A stretch of DNA of 64,000 nt from Mycolicibacterium iranicum (GCF_002101705.1 NZ_LQPC01000049.1:1-64000), one strand, 5' to 3'. Shown: positions 24,719 through 33,746, counted from the first letter of the stretch. Numbers and translations: made by a program. Notes: generated from the letters alone by a model not told the origin.

Positions 24719-26554
24719 GTCTTCAAGCGCGCGGATGAGACTCGCGGCGTCCCACGGACCCTTGTGCCGCTTGCCGTTGACGAACAGCGTCGGTGTCGCG
24801 TTGAGGTCCATCGCGTCGGCGTCCTCGGCGTCGTCCTCCACGCGGTGCAGCACATTCTTCGAGTGCACCCGGACATCCTGGTCGAACTGCTCGATGTCGC
24901 AGCCGGCCGCCACGGCGTAGCGGTAGATGTCGGACCACTCGAGGTCGTCCTGGTGAGCGAACAGCTGGCGCGCCATCTCCCAGAATTTGCCCTGCAGCGC
25001 AGCAGCCTCACTGGCCCGGGCTGCGTCAAACGCCCGCGGATGTGCTCGCTCGAGCGGAAAGTGCCGCCAGACGTAGAGCAGGTCTTCCCCGAAGTGTGCC
25101 CGTACCTCGTCGATCGAGCCGGTGGCGCGGCTGCAGAACGGGCACTCGAAGTCGCCGTACTCGACCAGCGTCAGCGGTGCGTCGGGCCGCCCACGGACAT
25201 GGTCGCGCTCGGGGTCGACGGGCCGGAGCAGCTTGAGCCCCACCGGCTCGGGCGGACTGATCCAATCGGTGATCCGGAAGATCGCCCAGCCGAACACGAA
25301 CGCGATCACCGATGCCGCGAGCACGCCGATCCTCGCCTGGTCCTGCCTGCTGGGATCCGAGATCGCGATGTCGACGATGAACAGCGAGATCGTGAAGCCG
25401 ATACCCGACAGCGCCGCGCCGCCGGCGATGCGGCGCAACGTCAGACCCGGCGCCAGCACGCCGATCCCGGTTCTGCGGATCAGCCAGGTCGCGCCAGTGA
25501 TGCCGACGAACTTGCCGATCACCAGACCGGCGACGATGCCCCACGTGAGCGGCGACCGCAGGGCCGTCATCACGCTCTGGCTGTCCAGCCGCACCCCGGC
25601 GTTGACGAGCGCGAACAACGGCAGGATGACGAACGACACGGTAGGGCCGACGGCCGTCTGCAGCCGCTCGTTGATGGAGATCGACTCGCGCAGCGAACGG
25701 CTCGCGGCACGCGCGTACTCGGAGTTCGGGGATTGCCGGAACGCCCGGATCTGCGTGACGGCTTCCTCGACCGGGCGCCGGGCCGGGGTGAAGACGGGGA
25801 TGAGCAGCGCGACGGCGACACCGGCCAGCGTGGGGTGGATACCTGCCATGAAGAGCGCGATCCACAGCGCGACGCCGAGCACCGCGTAGGCCGGGCCTCG
25901 CTCCTTGGGCAGGAACCGCACCAGCGCCAGCGCGACGATCAGCAGCACCGACACCACCAGCGGCCCGACCTGGATGCTGTCGGAGTAGAACAGCGCGATC
26001 GCGATCAGCGCCCCGACGTCGTCGACCACGGCCAGTGTCAGCAGGAACAGTCGCACCCGGGCCGGGAACATCGGCTTGATGATCGCCAGCGCCCCGACCA
26101 GGAAGGCCGTGTCGGTGGAGATCACCACGCCCCACGCGTGCGCGTTCTCGCCGGAGGGGTTGAACGCCAGGAACACCACGGCGGGCAGCACCAGGCCTGC
26201 GGCGGCGGCGACCACCGGCACCGCGGCGCGCGACCGGTCGGTCAGCTCGCCGATGGTGAACTCGCGGGTCACCTCGAGCCCGACGATGAAGAAGAAGAAC
26301 GTCATCAGGGCGTCGTTGACGATGTGCTTGACAGTCATCTCCACGTGATGGCTGCCGAAGCTGACGCCGACGTGCGTGTCGAGCAACGCGGAATAGCTGT
26401 CGGCCCACGGCGAATTCGCCCACAGGATCGCGATGACGGTAAACGTCAGCAGCAGTGCCGCGGCGGTGTTGTCGGTGGTTCTCGTCGCGTTGCTGCCACG
26501 GGTACGCCGCGAAGGCAGCAGCGGGAAACCCCGCCCGGTGGTCGGTTCGCTCAC
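24707..26554 (-). CDS. nhaA: NhaA Na+/H+ antiporter fused to a DsbA-like thioredoxin domain
   Basis: A 615-residue fusion. Residues about 15-430 are a complete NhaA antiporter: FFFFIVGLEVTREF, the ion-binding pair in TLAVVDDVGALIAI and GIGFTISLFIVDIAI. After a linker, residues about 450-615 form a DsbA-like domain with the redox motif CPFC (471-474), a WRHFPLERAHPRA insert and cis-Pro in NATPTLFVNG. The antiporter exchanges sodium for protons; the second domain could exchange thiols in, or gate, the transporter. The GTG at 26554 overlaps the GH76 stop as GTGA. Such fusions are known in actinobacteria, but their purpose is not established. Confidence 0.93.
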   Translation of the reverse strand: MSEPTTGRGFPLLPSRRTRGSNATRTTDNTAAALLLTFTVIAILWANSPWADSYSALLDTHVGVSFGSHHVEMTVKHIVNDALMTFFFFIVGLEVTREFTIGELTDRSRAAVPVVAAAAGLVLPAVVFLAFNPSGENAHAWGVVISTDTAFLVGALAIIKPMFPARVRLFLLTLAVVDDVGALIAIALFYSDSIQVGPLVVSVLLIVALALVRFLPKERGPAYAVLGVALWIALFMAGIHPTLAGVAVALLIPVFTPARRPVEEAVTQIRAFRQSPNSEYARAASRSLRESISINERLQTAVGPTVSFVILPLFALVNAGVRLDSQSVMTALRSPLTWGIVAGLVIGKFVGITGATWLIRRTGIGVLAPGLTLRRIAGGAALSGIGFTISLFIVDIAISDPSRQDQARIGVLAASVIAFVFGWAIFRITDWISPPEPVGLKLLRPVDPERDHVRGRPDAPLTLVEYGDFECPFCSRATGSIDEVRAHFGEDLLYVWRHFPLERAHPRAFDAARASEAAALQGKFWEMARQLFAHQDDLEWSDIYRYAVAAGCDIEQFDQDVRVHSKNVLHRVEDDAEDADAMDLNATPTLFVNGKRHKGPWDAASLIRALEDSRP

Positions 26555-27687
26555 CCGGCTGTGTTCTCCGAGACCGTGTCCGATGCGCCGCCCGCAACCG
26601 AGTGGGCCGCTTCCATCAGCATCCAGCCGGCCAACTGCACCGACAGGTCGCGTTCGGGGATCTCGGAGGAGTTGACGGCGCCTTCGACGAATTGCGCGTC
26701 TTTCGTTCCGGCCGTGGGCAATTCGGCTGGGCGGTCCCAGAACGCCGCGAACAGGGGAAGGCCCTCGGCGGTCTGACGGTTCTCCCACGCGGCGCGTCCG
26801 GAGGTCAGCACCAGCTTCGCGGCGGTCTCGCGGGCCGAGACATCAGCCTCGCCGTCACCGGGTAGATCGGTGGCGACCAGCGCCAAATAACGGGCCAGGA
26901 TGCCGTTGAACAATCCGCCGTCACCGCCACCCGCGCCTTTGATGACGCCGTCGGGCGCCATGTGCTCGGCGACGGCCGCGACGAGCCGGTGGACCCGCTC
27001 GGCGTGGCGTGGATCCTCGGTGCGCGCCGCGAGCTCGGTCTCCGCGCCCAGCACCACGCCTTGGCAGTAGGTGTACTGGGCGCGTACCAGCGAGCCGCCC
27101 TTGATGCCGTCGAACACCAGATGCGTGTCCGGATCGATAAGGGTCTCGTCGATCCAGTCGGCCATCTGCTGCGCTCTGCGCAGCCTGCCTTCGTAGCGGG
27201 CGAGGAAGATCGCGGCGGGCCCGTTGGCCGGGGCGTTGAAGAACTGGTCCTGCTTGCGCCATGGAATGCCGCCGCCGTCCTCGGGCACCCACGAGCTGAG
27301 GAACTGGTCGGCGAGCTTGTGCAGTGCTTTCGGGCGGGCCACCCCGGTCAGACGGCCGGCGCGCTCGAGCGCGAGTGCCAGCCACGCCATGTCGTCGTAG
27401 TAGTCGTTCGTCCACCTCCCGATGTTGCGCAGCCGATGCCCGCGGATCTGACGGTTTATCGAGGTGAGGCGCTCCGGCTTCGGGTCGCGCAGTTGGGCGT
27501 CGACGAGGTTGTCCAGCAGGTGCGCCTGCCACCAGTAGTGCCAGGTCCCGAAGCGGCGTTGCTTAGCCGCGGCCGGCCAGGCGACCACGCCCAGCTGGGT
27601 ACCCGGCAGCCCCCACAGTTTTCGGAGATGCCGCGTGGCGATGGCGGCTTCGGCGCTGGCGGCGCGGTTGGCCCACATCTGATCCAT
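26551..27687 (-). CDS. GH76-family glycoside hydrolase (alpha-1,6-mannanase-like)
   Basis: A 378-residue protein matching Rv0365c-like GH76 enzymes. The catalytic Asp pair lies in NDYYDDMAW (Asp98, Asp99), and further family motifs are GGIPWRK and QYTYCQGVVLGA. GH76 enzymes cut alpha-1,6-mannan, which in mycobacteria would point to phosphatidylinositol mannosides or lipomannan. No signal peptide is visible, so it appears cytoplasmic. CAGGAT lies 7 nt before the ATG. It is divergent from a tetR gene whose operator lies in the gap, and its stop is coupled to nhaA. Confidence 0.9.
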   Translation of the reverse strand: MDQMWANRAASAEAAIATRHLRKLWGLPGTQLGVVAWPAAAKQRRFGTWHYWWQAHLLDNLVDAQLRDPKPERLTSINRQIRGHRLRNIGRWTNDYYDDMAWLALALERAGRLTGVARPKALHKLADQFLSSWVPEDGGGIPWRKQDQFFNAPANGPAAIFLARYEGRLRRAQQMADWIDETLIDPDTHLVFDGIKGGSLVRAQYTYCQGVVLGAETELAARTEDPRHAERVHRLVAAVAEHMAPDGVIKGAGGGDGGLFNGILARYLALVATDLPGDGEADVSARETAAKLVLTSGRAAWENRQTAEGLPLFAAFWDRPAELPTAGTKDAQFVEGAVNSSEIPERDLSVQLAGWMLMEAAHSVAGGASDTVSENTAG

Positions 27688-27721
27688 GCCGTTGATCCTG
27701 CCCTACCGACAGCCCAGAGGC

Positions 27722-27743
27722 TATGAGACAAATCTGTCTCATA
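27722..27743. promoter_or_regulatory. TetR operator between the GH76 and tetR genes
   Basis: TATGAGACA (27722-27730) and TGTCTCATA (27735-27743) form a perfect 9-bp inverted repeat with a 4-bp spacer. It ends five bases before the TATTCT -10 hexamer (27749-27754) of the tetR gene, so bound repressor would block that promoter. It could also affect the divergent GH76 gene, which starts 35 bp away. Confidence 0.75.
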
Positions 27744-27760
27744 TGAGCTATTCTTGTCGC

Positions 27761-28300
27761 ATGTCCTCGACCCGCGACCAGTTGCTGCGGGCTGCTGCCG
27801 ACTTCCTCGGCCGGCGCCCCAACGCGACGCAGGACGAGATCGCCACCGCCGTCGGCGTGAGTCGCGCGACGCTGCATAGGCACTTCTCGGGCCGCGCCGC
27901 ACTGATGGGGGCGCTGGAAGAACTCGCCGTCGCCGAGTTGCGCGAGGTCCTCAAGACGGTGCGGCTCGACGAAGGTTCGGCGACGGACGCGCTGCGCCGG
28001 CTCGTCACCGCCTGTGAGCCGATCTCCCCCTACTTCGTCCTGTTGTACAGCCAGAGCCAGGAAGCCGACCTCGAAACCACGATCGAGATCTGGGACGAGG
28101 TCGACTCCGCCATCACGGAGCTGTTCCTGCGCGGTCAGCGCGAGGGAGCATTCCGGCCCGAGCTGACCGCGGCCTGGCTCACCGAGGCGTTCTACAGCTT
28201 GATCGCCGGCACCGCATGGTCCATCCGCGCCGGCCGCGCCGCCGCCCGCGACTTCGACCGACTGATCACCGACCTTCTACTCAACGGAGTGAAGAAATGA
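27761..28300 (+). CDS. TetR-family repressor of the adjacent MFS exporter
   Basis: A 179-residue regulator. The N-terminal helix-turn-helix is NATQDEIATAVGVSRATLHRHFSG, and the C-terminal part is a typical ligand-binding helix bundle. The ATG at 27761 stands 6 nt after TATTCT (27749-27754), so it is predicted leaderless; an in-frame ATG at 27743 lies inside the operator and is less likely. Its stop overlaps the MFS start (ATGA), making a regulator-pump operon under its own operator. Confidence 0.9.
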   Translation: MSSTRDQLLRAAADFLGRRPNATQDEIATAVGVSRATLHRHFSGRAALMGALEELAVAELREVLKTVRLDEGSATDALRRLVTACEPISPYFVLLYSQSQEADLETTIEIWDEVDSAITELFLRGQREGAFRPELTAAWLTEAFYSLIAGTAWSIRAGRAAARDFDRLITDLLLNGVKK

Positions 28301-29937
28301 ACAGACGCTGGTTCGCTCTCGGCGTCCTGACCATGGCCGTGCTGCTCATCGGCATCGACGGCACCGTCCTCGCGCTGGCGACCCCGTTCATCACCGCCGA
28401 TCTCGGATCCACCGGTACGCAGATCCTCTGGATCGGCGACATCTACTCGTTCGTGCTCGCCGCACTGCTGATCAGTATGGGCAGTCTCGGCGACCGCATC
28501 GGCCACAAGAAGTTGCTGCTCTGGGGTGCAACAGGTTTCGCTGTCGCATCGGTGGTCTCCGCCTACGCGACGAGTCCGGAGATGTTGATCGCGACGCGCG
28601 CGCTTCTCGGTGTGGCGGGCGCGACGCTCGCCCCTGCGACGCTGGCGCTGATCCGCGGACTGTTCCCCGACCAGCGTGAGCGCAGCATCGCCGTCGGCAT
28701 CTGGGCGTCAGCCTTCTCTGCAGGCGCAGCACTGGGCCCCGTGGTGGGAGGCGTTCTGCTGGAACACTTCTGGTGGGGTTCGGTGTTCCTGATCAACATC
28801 CCCGTGAAGGTGGTGCTGCTTGTCGGCGGCCTTGTGCTGCTGCCCGAGCACCGCAACCCTGACCCGGGTCCGTGGGATCTGCCCAGCGTCGGTCTGTCCA
28901 TGGTGGGCATGCTGGGCCTGGTCTATGCGATCAAGGAGGGCTTCACCGGACTGGCCCACGGTATCGGCGCCGACATCGTGGTGACCGGCGTCGTCGGGGC
29001 GGTGGCACTCACCTTGTTCGTCCGCCGTCAGCTGCGCCTTCCGACGCCGCTGATCGACGTGCGACTCTTCGCGAATCCCCGGTTCTCCGGTGTGGTGTCG
29101 GCCAACCTGCTTTCGGTGCTAGGTCTCGCCGGACTGGTGTTCTTCCTGTCCCAGTACTTCCAGCTCGTCCACGGTTACGGCCCGCTCAAGGCAGGTCTGG
29201 CCGAGCTGCCCGCCGCCATGACCGCGACCGTGTTCGGCGTGCTCGCCGGTGTGGCGGTGCGCTACTTCTCACACCGGTCGGTGCTCACCGCAGGGCTGGC
29301 GATGGTCGGCATTGCGATGGCGGCTCTGATGGCATCGCTGGTCGTCTTCACCCCGATGGCTCCGTATCTGCCGCTGGGCATTTCGCTGTTCGTCGTCGGC
29401 GTGGGGCTGGGGCTGGCGTTCACGGTGGCCAGTGACGTGATCTTGGCGAGCGTGCCGAAGGAACGCGCAGGCGCGGCGGCTGCAGTGTCTGAGACGGCCT
29501 ACGAACTGGGCATGGCGCTGGGGATCGCTACGCTCGGGTCGATCGTGACCGCGGTTTATCGCGGCGTCAGCTTCGCACCGGACGTTCCGGCCGACGTTGC
29601 CGCGCAAGCACGTGACTCGCTGCCCAACGCGATTCATGCCGCGCAGACCCTACCTGCCGATCAGCAGGCAGTACTGCTCGACGCCGCGAAAGAATCGTTC
29701 ACACAGGGCCTTACGGTGGCTTCCGGCGTCGGCGCGGCGCTGCTGCTCACCGCCGCGGTCGCGGTGTGGTGGCTGCTGCGGCCGCGGCCAGATGCCGCCG
29801 GCAGCCCGGCTCCGCGAACCTCACCAAGCTCGGCTGAGGTCGGCGTGCTGCCTGATCCAGGCGTGCATGGCGATGCCGGCAGCGACGGCGGCGTTGATGC
29901 TGCGCGTCGATCCGAACTGTGCGATCGAGACTGTTAG
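28297..29937 (+). CDS. MFS drug exporter, DHA2 (14-helix) type
   Basis: A 546-residue major facilitator. Motif A appears as GSLGDRIGHKK, motif C as GAALGPVVGGVLL and the first helix has LLIGIDGTVLALATPFI. About 14 helices end near residue 505. It probably exports a drug or dye in exchange for protons. The ATG overlaps the tetR stop by 4 nt. The last roughly 38 residues are hydrophilic and are encoded over the 3' end of the converging methyltransferase gene (117-bp overlap), so the natural stop may have been lost and the tail read through. Confidence 0.92.
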   Translation: MNRRWFALGVLTMAVLLIGIDGTVLALATPFITADLGSTGTQILWIGDIYSFVLAALLISMGSLGDRIGHKKLLLWGATGFAVASVVSAYATSPEMLIATRALLGVAGATLAPATLALIRGLFPDQRERSIAVGIWASAFSAGAALGPVVGGVLLEHFWWGSVFLINIPVKVVLLVGGLVLLPEHRNPDPGPWDLPSVGLSMVGMLGLVYAIKEGFTGLAHGIGADIVVTGVVGAVALTLFVRRQLRLPTPLIDVRLFANPRFSGVVSANLLSVLGLAGLVFFLSQYFQLVHGYGPLKAGLAELPAAMTATVFGVLAGVAVRYFSHRSVLTAGLAMVGIAMAALMASLVVFTPMAPYLPLGISLFVVGVGLGLAFTVASDVILASVPKERAGAAAAVSETAYELGMALGIATLGSIVTAVYRGVSFAPDVPADVAAQARDSLPNAIHAAQTLPADQQAVLLDAAKESFTQGLTVASGVGAALLLTAAVAVWWLLRPRPDAAGSPAPRTSPSSAEVGVLPDPGVHGDAGSDGGVDAARRSELCDRDC

Positions 29938-30465
29938 CAGGGCACCGGTTTTCGCATCTTCGGTGATACCGGGGCCCTCCTGCCCGAAGACCAGCAGGCA
30001 ATCACGGGGCAGCTGCGTCTCTTCCAGACGGGACGCCCCGGGGACGTTGTCGACGGCCACGACCGCCAGGCCGTGGGAGGCCGCGAAGTCGAGCAGGTCG
30101 GCGGTCGTCTCGTGATGACGCAGGCGCTGATAGCGGTCGGTGACCATCGCACCGCGCCGGTTCCAGCGACGGCGGCCCACGATGTGCACCGTGTCCACCG
30201 CGAAGGCGTTCGCGGTCCGCACCACCCCGCCGATGTTGGCGTCGTTGCCGAAGTTCTCGATCGCGATGTGCAGCGGATGCCGACGTCGGTCGATGTCGGC
30301 GATGATCGCGTCGCGCGTCCAATACCGGTAGGCATCAACGACATTGCGGGTGTCGCCGGTACGCAACAGCTCGGTGTCGTAACGCGGGTCGTCGGGCAGC
30401 TGTCCGTCCCAGGGTCCGACGCCGGGACCCCCACCCCACTCGGTGGGGCCGGGCGGCTCCGTCAC
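29821..30465 (-). CDS. SPOUT (SpoU/TrmH) RNA 2'-O-methyltransferase
   Basis: A 214-residue enzyme (Rv0380c-like). The three SpoU motifs are present: NDANIGGVVRTANAF, LVFGQEGPGI and GSTRSINAAVAAGIAMHAW. It should transfer a methyl group from SAM to a ribose in tRNA or rRNA using a knotted SPOUT fold; the exact nucleotide is unknown. The GTG at 30465 overlaps the stop of the upstream lipoprotein gene (GTGA). It is the last gene of the operon starting at ttfA. Confidence 0.92.
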   Translation of the reverse strand: MTEPPGPTEWGGGPGVGPWDGQLPDDPRYDTELLRTGDTRNVVDAYRYWTRDAIIADIDRRRHPLHIAIENFGNDANIGGVVRTANAFAVDTVHIVGRRRWNRRGAMVTDRYQRLRHHETTADLLDFAASHGLAVVAVDNVPGASRLEETQLPRDCLLVFGQEGPGITEDAKTGALLTVSIAQFGSTRSINAAVAAGIAMHAWIRQHADLSRAW

Positions 30466-31361
30466 CGCGAGACGTCCTGTTCCCACAGCGCCGCGTGCGT
30501 TCCCGCCAGCGACACCGTCGCATACAGCAGCGCTTGGTTGATCTCGCCCTGCGTGCACAGCGAGGCCCGCAGCTGGACACCCTCGCGTGAGGCTTCCGGC
30601 AGCACCAGCACAGAGGCACCGTAGATCCCGCAGGCATGGCTGAGCCCCTTGCCGGGCAGGGTCGGTGCGGCCAACACCATCATCGGCCCGCCCCGCTTCG
30701 CCGAGTCCTCGCGGTAGCGCTGCGCGAGGCCGTCGACCTCGAGGCCTAGCAGCATGTAACCCTTGCCCTCAAAGGCTTTCGGTTCGCCGAGCGCGGTCGG
30801 GGCCAGTTGAGCGCCGTCTTCGGAGAAGGCATCCACGCTGCTGGTCTTCAGCGTCAGACCGGTGTCGTTGGAGTTGGTGGGCAGCACGCCGACGGGAAAC
30901 GCCGCCGGATAGGCCACCGTGGATGCGGCGATGCGGTCGCGCGGCGAGTAGGCGTAGACGCCGCGCACCTGGGACTGATCCCGTTGCGGACCCAGGCATA
31001 CCGTTCCCGTCAGGCGGTCCGGAGTCACCGACAACGGTTGAATGCCAAGGTTTGTCACGTCACCGCACCCGCCGATGCCGTTGGCCTCGATGGGGTGGGC
31101 GAGTGCACCGTAGAGACCGAAGCGGAGGTCCTCCGGGTCCGCCGGCGTCACCCCCTCCTTCGCGGGGGCCGCATCGACGTCGACGAGGACGTAGTCGGCG
31201 TCGAAGCGCAGGTTGGCCACTGACATGTTCCAGCCGAGAAGCTCCAGGGACTCACCCATCGACGCTGTCGCAGCGGAGAAGACGTCCTCGCGATCGCCCG
31301 AGTCACCGGAGCACGATGCGACAGCGAGCACGATCGCTGTCAGGACGGCGATTACCCGCAC
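30462..31361 (-). CDS. Rv0381c-like probable lipoprotein
   Basis: A 299-residue exported protein. The short signal (MRVIAVLTAIVLAVASC) ends in a lipobox-like VASC with Cys17 as lipid anchor. The mature part is acidic with several Cys (GCGDVTN, GTVCLGP, SHACGIYG, SLCTQG) that could form two disulfides. No catalytic motif is visible. The GTG at 31361 comes 6 nt after the stop of the SDR gene, and its own stop is coupled to the methyltransferase. Function unknown. Confidence 0.82.
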   Translation of the reverse strand: MRVIAVLTAIVLAVASCSGDSGDREDVFSAATASMGESLELLGWNMSVANLRFDADYVLVDVDAAPAKEGVTPADPEDLRFGLYGALAHPIEANGIGGCGDVTNLGIQPLSVTPDRLTGTVCLGPQRDQSQVRGVYAYSPRDRIAASTVAYPAAFPVGVLPTNSNDTGLTLKTSSVDAFSEDGAQLAPTALGEPKAFEGKGYMLLGLEVDGLAQRYREDSAKRGGPMMVLAAPTLPGKGLSHACGIYGASVLVLPEASREGVQLRASLCTQGEINQALLYATVSLAGTHAALWEQDVSR

Positions 31362-31367
31362 AGGTTC

Positions 31368-32144
31368 TCAGGTCCTGCCACGGCCCTTACCCACCACTTT
31401 GGACAAGGCGCGCACCACATTTCGCGGCACGATGCGCCCGCCGGTGGTCAGCGCCTTGTACTGCAGGCCCGGAATGATGACGACCTTGTTCTTCGCGATG
31501 TCGGCCATCGTCTCCCGGACCACGTCGTCCACCTCGAGCCACAGGAAGCCCGCGGTGCCGGCCATGTCGATTCCGGCCCGCTCGTGAAACTCGGTGCGCA
31601 CGAAGCCGGGACACAACGCGTGCACTCCGACGCCGGTGCCGCCGAGGCCGTTGGCCAGTCCCTCGGAGAACGACACCACCCATGCCTTGGATGCCGAGTA
31701 GGTCGACCCGCGGCCGGGCAGGAGTCCGGCGACGCTCGCGACGTTGAGCACGGTGCCCTCACCGGCGGCCAGCATGGATGGCAGTGCGGCGTGCGTCAGC
31801 TGCATGACCGCCGTGACGTTGACATCCAGCTGTGCCTTCAGGACGTCGTAGTCGACGGTCCAGAACTCTCCCGAAGTTCCGAAGCCGGCGTTGTTCACCA
31901 GCACTCGCACGCCGGCGCGCAGCCGCTCCGCGACCGCCGCGCGGTCGTCGGCCTCGGCGAGGTCGGCGCGGAGGACTTCGACATTCGCCCCCGCCTCGTC
32001 ATGCAATTCGGCGGCCAGGGTGTTGAGACGCCCGGCGTCGCGAGCGACCAGAACCAGGTCGTAGCCGTCCATGGCGTAGCGGCGGGCGAACCCCTCCCCG
32101 ATCCCGGCTGTCGGTCCGGTGATCAAGGCGACGGGGCGTGGCAT
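31368..32144 (-). CDS. Short-chain dehydrogenase/reductase
   Basis: A 258-residue classical SDR. The nucleotide loop is TGPTAGIG (9-16), followed by NNAG, the catalytic Ser in LNVASVAG and the YSASK motif. The N-terminal VARDAGR after strand 2 suggests NADP preference. The C-terminal part has a hydrophobic stretch and ends in a basic KVVGKGRGRT. In M. tuberculosis I recall pyrE at this position between the Rv0381c and ttfA homologues, so the SDR seems to stand in its place. Substrate unknown. Confidence 0.9.
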   Translation of the reverse strand: MPRPVALITGPTAGIGEGFARRYAMDGYDLVLVARDAGRLNTLAAELHDEAGANVEVLRADLAEADDRAAVAERLRAGVRVLVNNAGFGTSGEFWTVDYDVLKAQLDVNVTAVMQLTHAALPSMLAAGEGTVLNVASVAGLLPGRGSTYSASKAWVVSFSEGLANGLGGTGVGVHALCPGFVRTEFHERAGIDMAGTAGFLWLEVDDVVRETMADIAKNKVVIIPGLQYKALTTGGRIVPRNVVRALSKVVGKGRGRT

Positions 32145-32158
32145 GCCCCAGAGGATAC

Positions 32159-32962
32159 TTATCGCTGATAGTTGGGCGACTGCCGCCCGTTGTGCTGTGC
32201 CGGCTGCTGAACCGGCGCCGCGGGACGCCGCAGCGGGTCTGGCCGGGGCTGGCCCGCGTAACCCGGGGGCAGCTCGCGACCCGCGGGCGCGGGGGTGATC
32301 GGTCGGCTGGGCGAGCCGCTGCGACGGGCGACGGGCTGTCCGGTGGACGCGGTCGGCATCGGCGGCAGCACGCGCAGCAGGTCGTTGAACTGGCGCACGG
32401 TGCGCAGCCCCTCATCCCACTGGGCGCGGGTGCTGGTCACCGGCATGCTGATCAGCGTCCAGTTGCCTTCGTTCCACATGATCTCGGCACAGTCCGGGGC
32501 GGTGTGGGCGAACGTCACCATCCGGCGGTCGCAGGCGCGGCGGGCGGCGTCGAGGTTCGTCGAGTACACCATCCGCGGGCCGATCGCCCCGAGCAGCCAG
32601 ATGTCGCTCTCGCGTGGTTCCTTGATGCCTTTGAGACGCATGTCGACGGTCACGTTGGTGCCAACCTTGCGGTGCAGGGCGATCACGGTGGCAACGTCTT
32701 CGAGATCGAAGATGAAGACGGCTTCGCCGCGGATCTGCCCGAGGACCACGTTGCGGGCGGTGACATCGCCGACGGTGGACATCACGCCGCGCTTCCACCG
32801 CTTGAGGATGTCGCCGGACTCGTGCTCGTAGTCGAAGCCGTGCGATTTGGCCCAGGACTTGCGCCGACGGCCCAAACCGCGCCGACGGTCGAGGTCGACG
32901 TACAGCAAAACGGCCGCACCCACGAAACAGAGTGCGGACAGGGTGAACCAAAGCGGGACCAT
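32159..32962 (-). CDS. ttfA: TtfA-like trehalose monomycolate transport factor
   Basis: A 267-residue protein (Rv0383c-like). One N-terminal transmembrane helix (about 2-22) is followed by a basic RRRGLGRRRK stretch and a cytoplasmic domain of about 170 residues with GFDYEHESGDILKRWKRG and RMVTFAHTAPDCAEIMWNEGNW, then a Pro-rich disordered tail. The homologue is known as TtfA, a partner of the mycolate flippase MmpL3 needed to move trehalose monomycolate. The gene lies upstream of the SDR and lipoprotein genes with a 14-bp gap. Confidence 0.82.
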   Translation of the reverse strand: MVPLWFTLSALCFVGAAVLLYVDLDRRRGLGRRRKSWAKSHGFDYEHESGDILKRWKRGVMSTVGDVTARNVVLGQIRGEAVFIFDLEDVATVIALHRKVGTNVTVDMRLKGIKEPRESDIWLLGAIGPRMVYSTNLDAARRACDRRMVTFAHTAPDCAEIMWNEGNWTLISMPVTSTRAQWDEGLRTVRQFNDLLRVLPPMPTASTGQPVARRSGSPSRPITPAPAGRELPPGYAGQPRPDPLRRPAAPVQQPAQHNGRQSPNYQR

Positions 32963-33071
32963 TGCCTCAAGAGTATCCGCTCTGGGGCGCGCTCTCCGAA
33001 TCCGAATTTGTCACAACCTCGTCTCAGGCTGAGCCATCGCCGCGAGGGTGCGCCGAACGCATACTGGCCCG

Positions 33072-33746
33072 GTGAGCGATCTCTCGGGAAAGTCCTACCT
33101 CGTCGTCGGCGCCAGCGGAGCCCTCGGCTCCCGTATCGCCCGTGGCCTGCACGAGCGCGGGGCGGCACTGACCGTGACCGGGAGGTCCGCCGAGGCGCTG
33201 GCCGCTTTCGATGGCGCGCACGTCGTGACTGCCGACCTGCGCGAACCCGACGCCGGCCGCGCCGTGGTGGCGGCCGCCGTCAAGGCGCACGGCCGTCTCG
33301 ACGGGGTTGTCATCGCCGCAGGTGTGGTGGCCTTCGGTCCGTTGGCCGACATCGACGACGACACCGTCGACGACCTCGTCCTGATCGACTTCCTGGCGCC
33401 ACTGCGTGTGATGCGCGCGGCGCTTCCCGTGCTCGACGCCGGCGGCGTCATCCTGGGCATCAGTGCCGTCGTCGCCGAGAAGCCGCTGCCGAACATGGCG
33501 GTCTACTCGGCGGTCAAGGCCGCCACCGCGGCGCTGTTCACCGCGGCCCGCACCGAGGCGCGCCGACGCAAAATCCGCGTCGTCGACGTCCGGCCGCCGC
33601 ACACCGAGACCGGGCTGGCCGACCGGGCCATCGCCGGACAGGCACCCAAACTCCCCGCGGGCCTGGATCCCGACGCCGTCGCCGAGCGGATCATCGCCGC
33701 ACTGCTGGGCGACGAGACCGAGCTCGCGAGCACCGCCTTTACCTAG
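33072..33746 (+). CDS. Short-chain dehydrogenase/reductase, small type
   Basis: A 224-residue SDR. The nucleotide loop is GASGALGSRIA, and the active-site Tyr-Lys appears as YSAVKAATAAL. The usual NNAG is IAAGVVAFG, so it is an atypical member. The GTG at 33072 stands 6 nt after CATACT, a -10-like hexamer, which suggests a leaderless message. It is divergent from ttfA and convergent with clpB, with a strong hairpin after its stop. The reaction is unknown. Confidence 0.87.
   Translation: MSDLSGKSYLVVGASGALGSRIARGLHERGAALTVTGRSAEALAAFDGAHVVTADLREPDAGRAVVAAAVKAHGRLDGVVIAAGVVAFGPLADIDDDTVDDLVLIDFLAPLRVMRAALPVLDAGGVILGISAVVAEKPLPNMAVYSAVKAATAALFTAARTEARRRKIRVVDVRPPHTETGLADRAIAGQAPKLPAGLDPDAVAERIIAALLGDETELASTAFT

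Noticed and set aside
24764..26776. 670-codon plus-strand frame opposite nhaA
   Set aside because: Composition is that of an antisense frame (Arg, His, Gln, Asp-rich) with no domain; the NhaA-DsbA fusion explains the locus.
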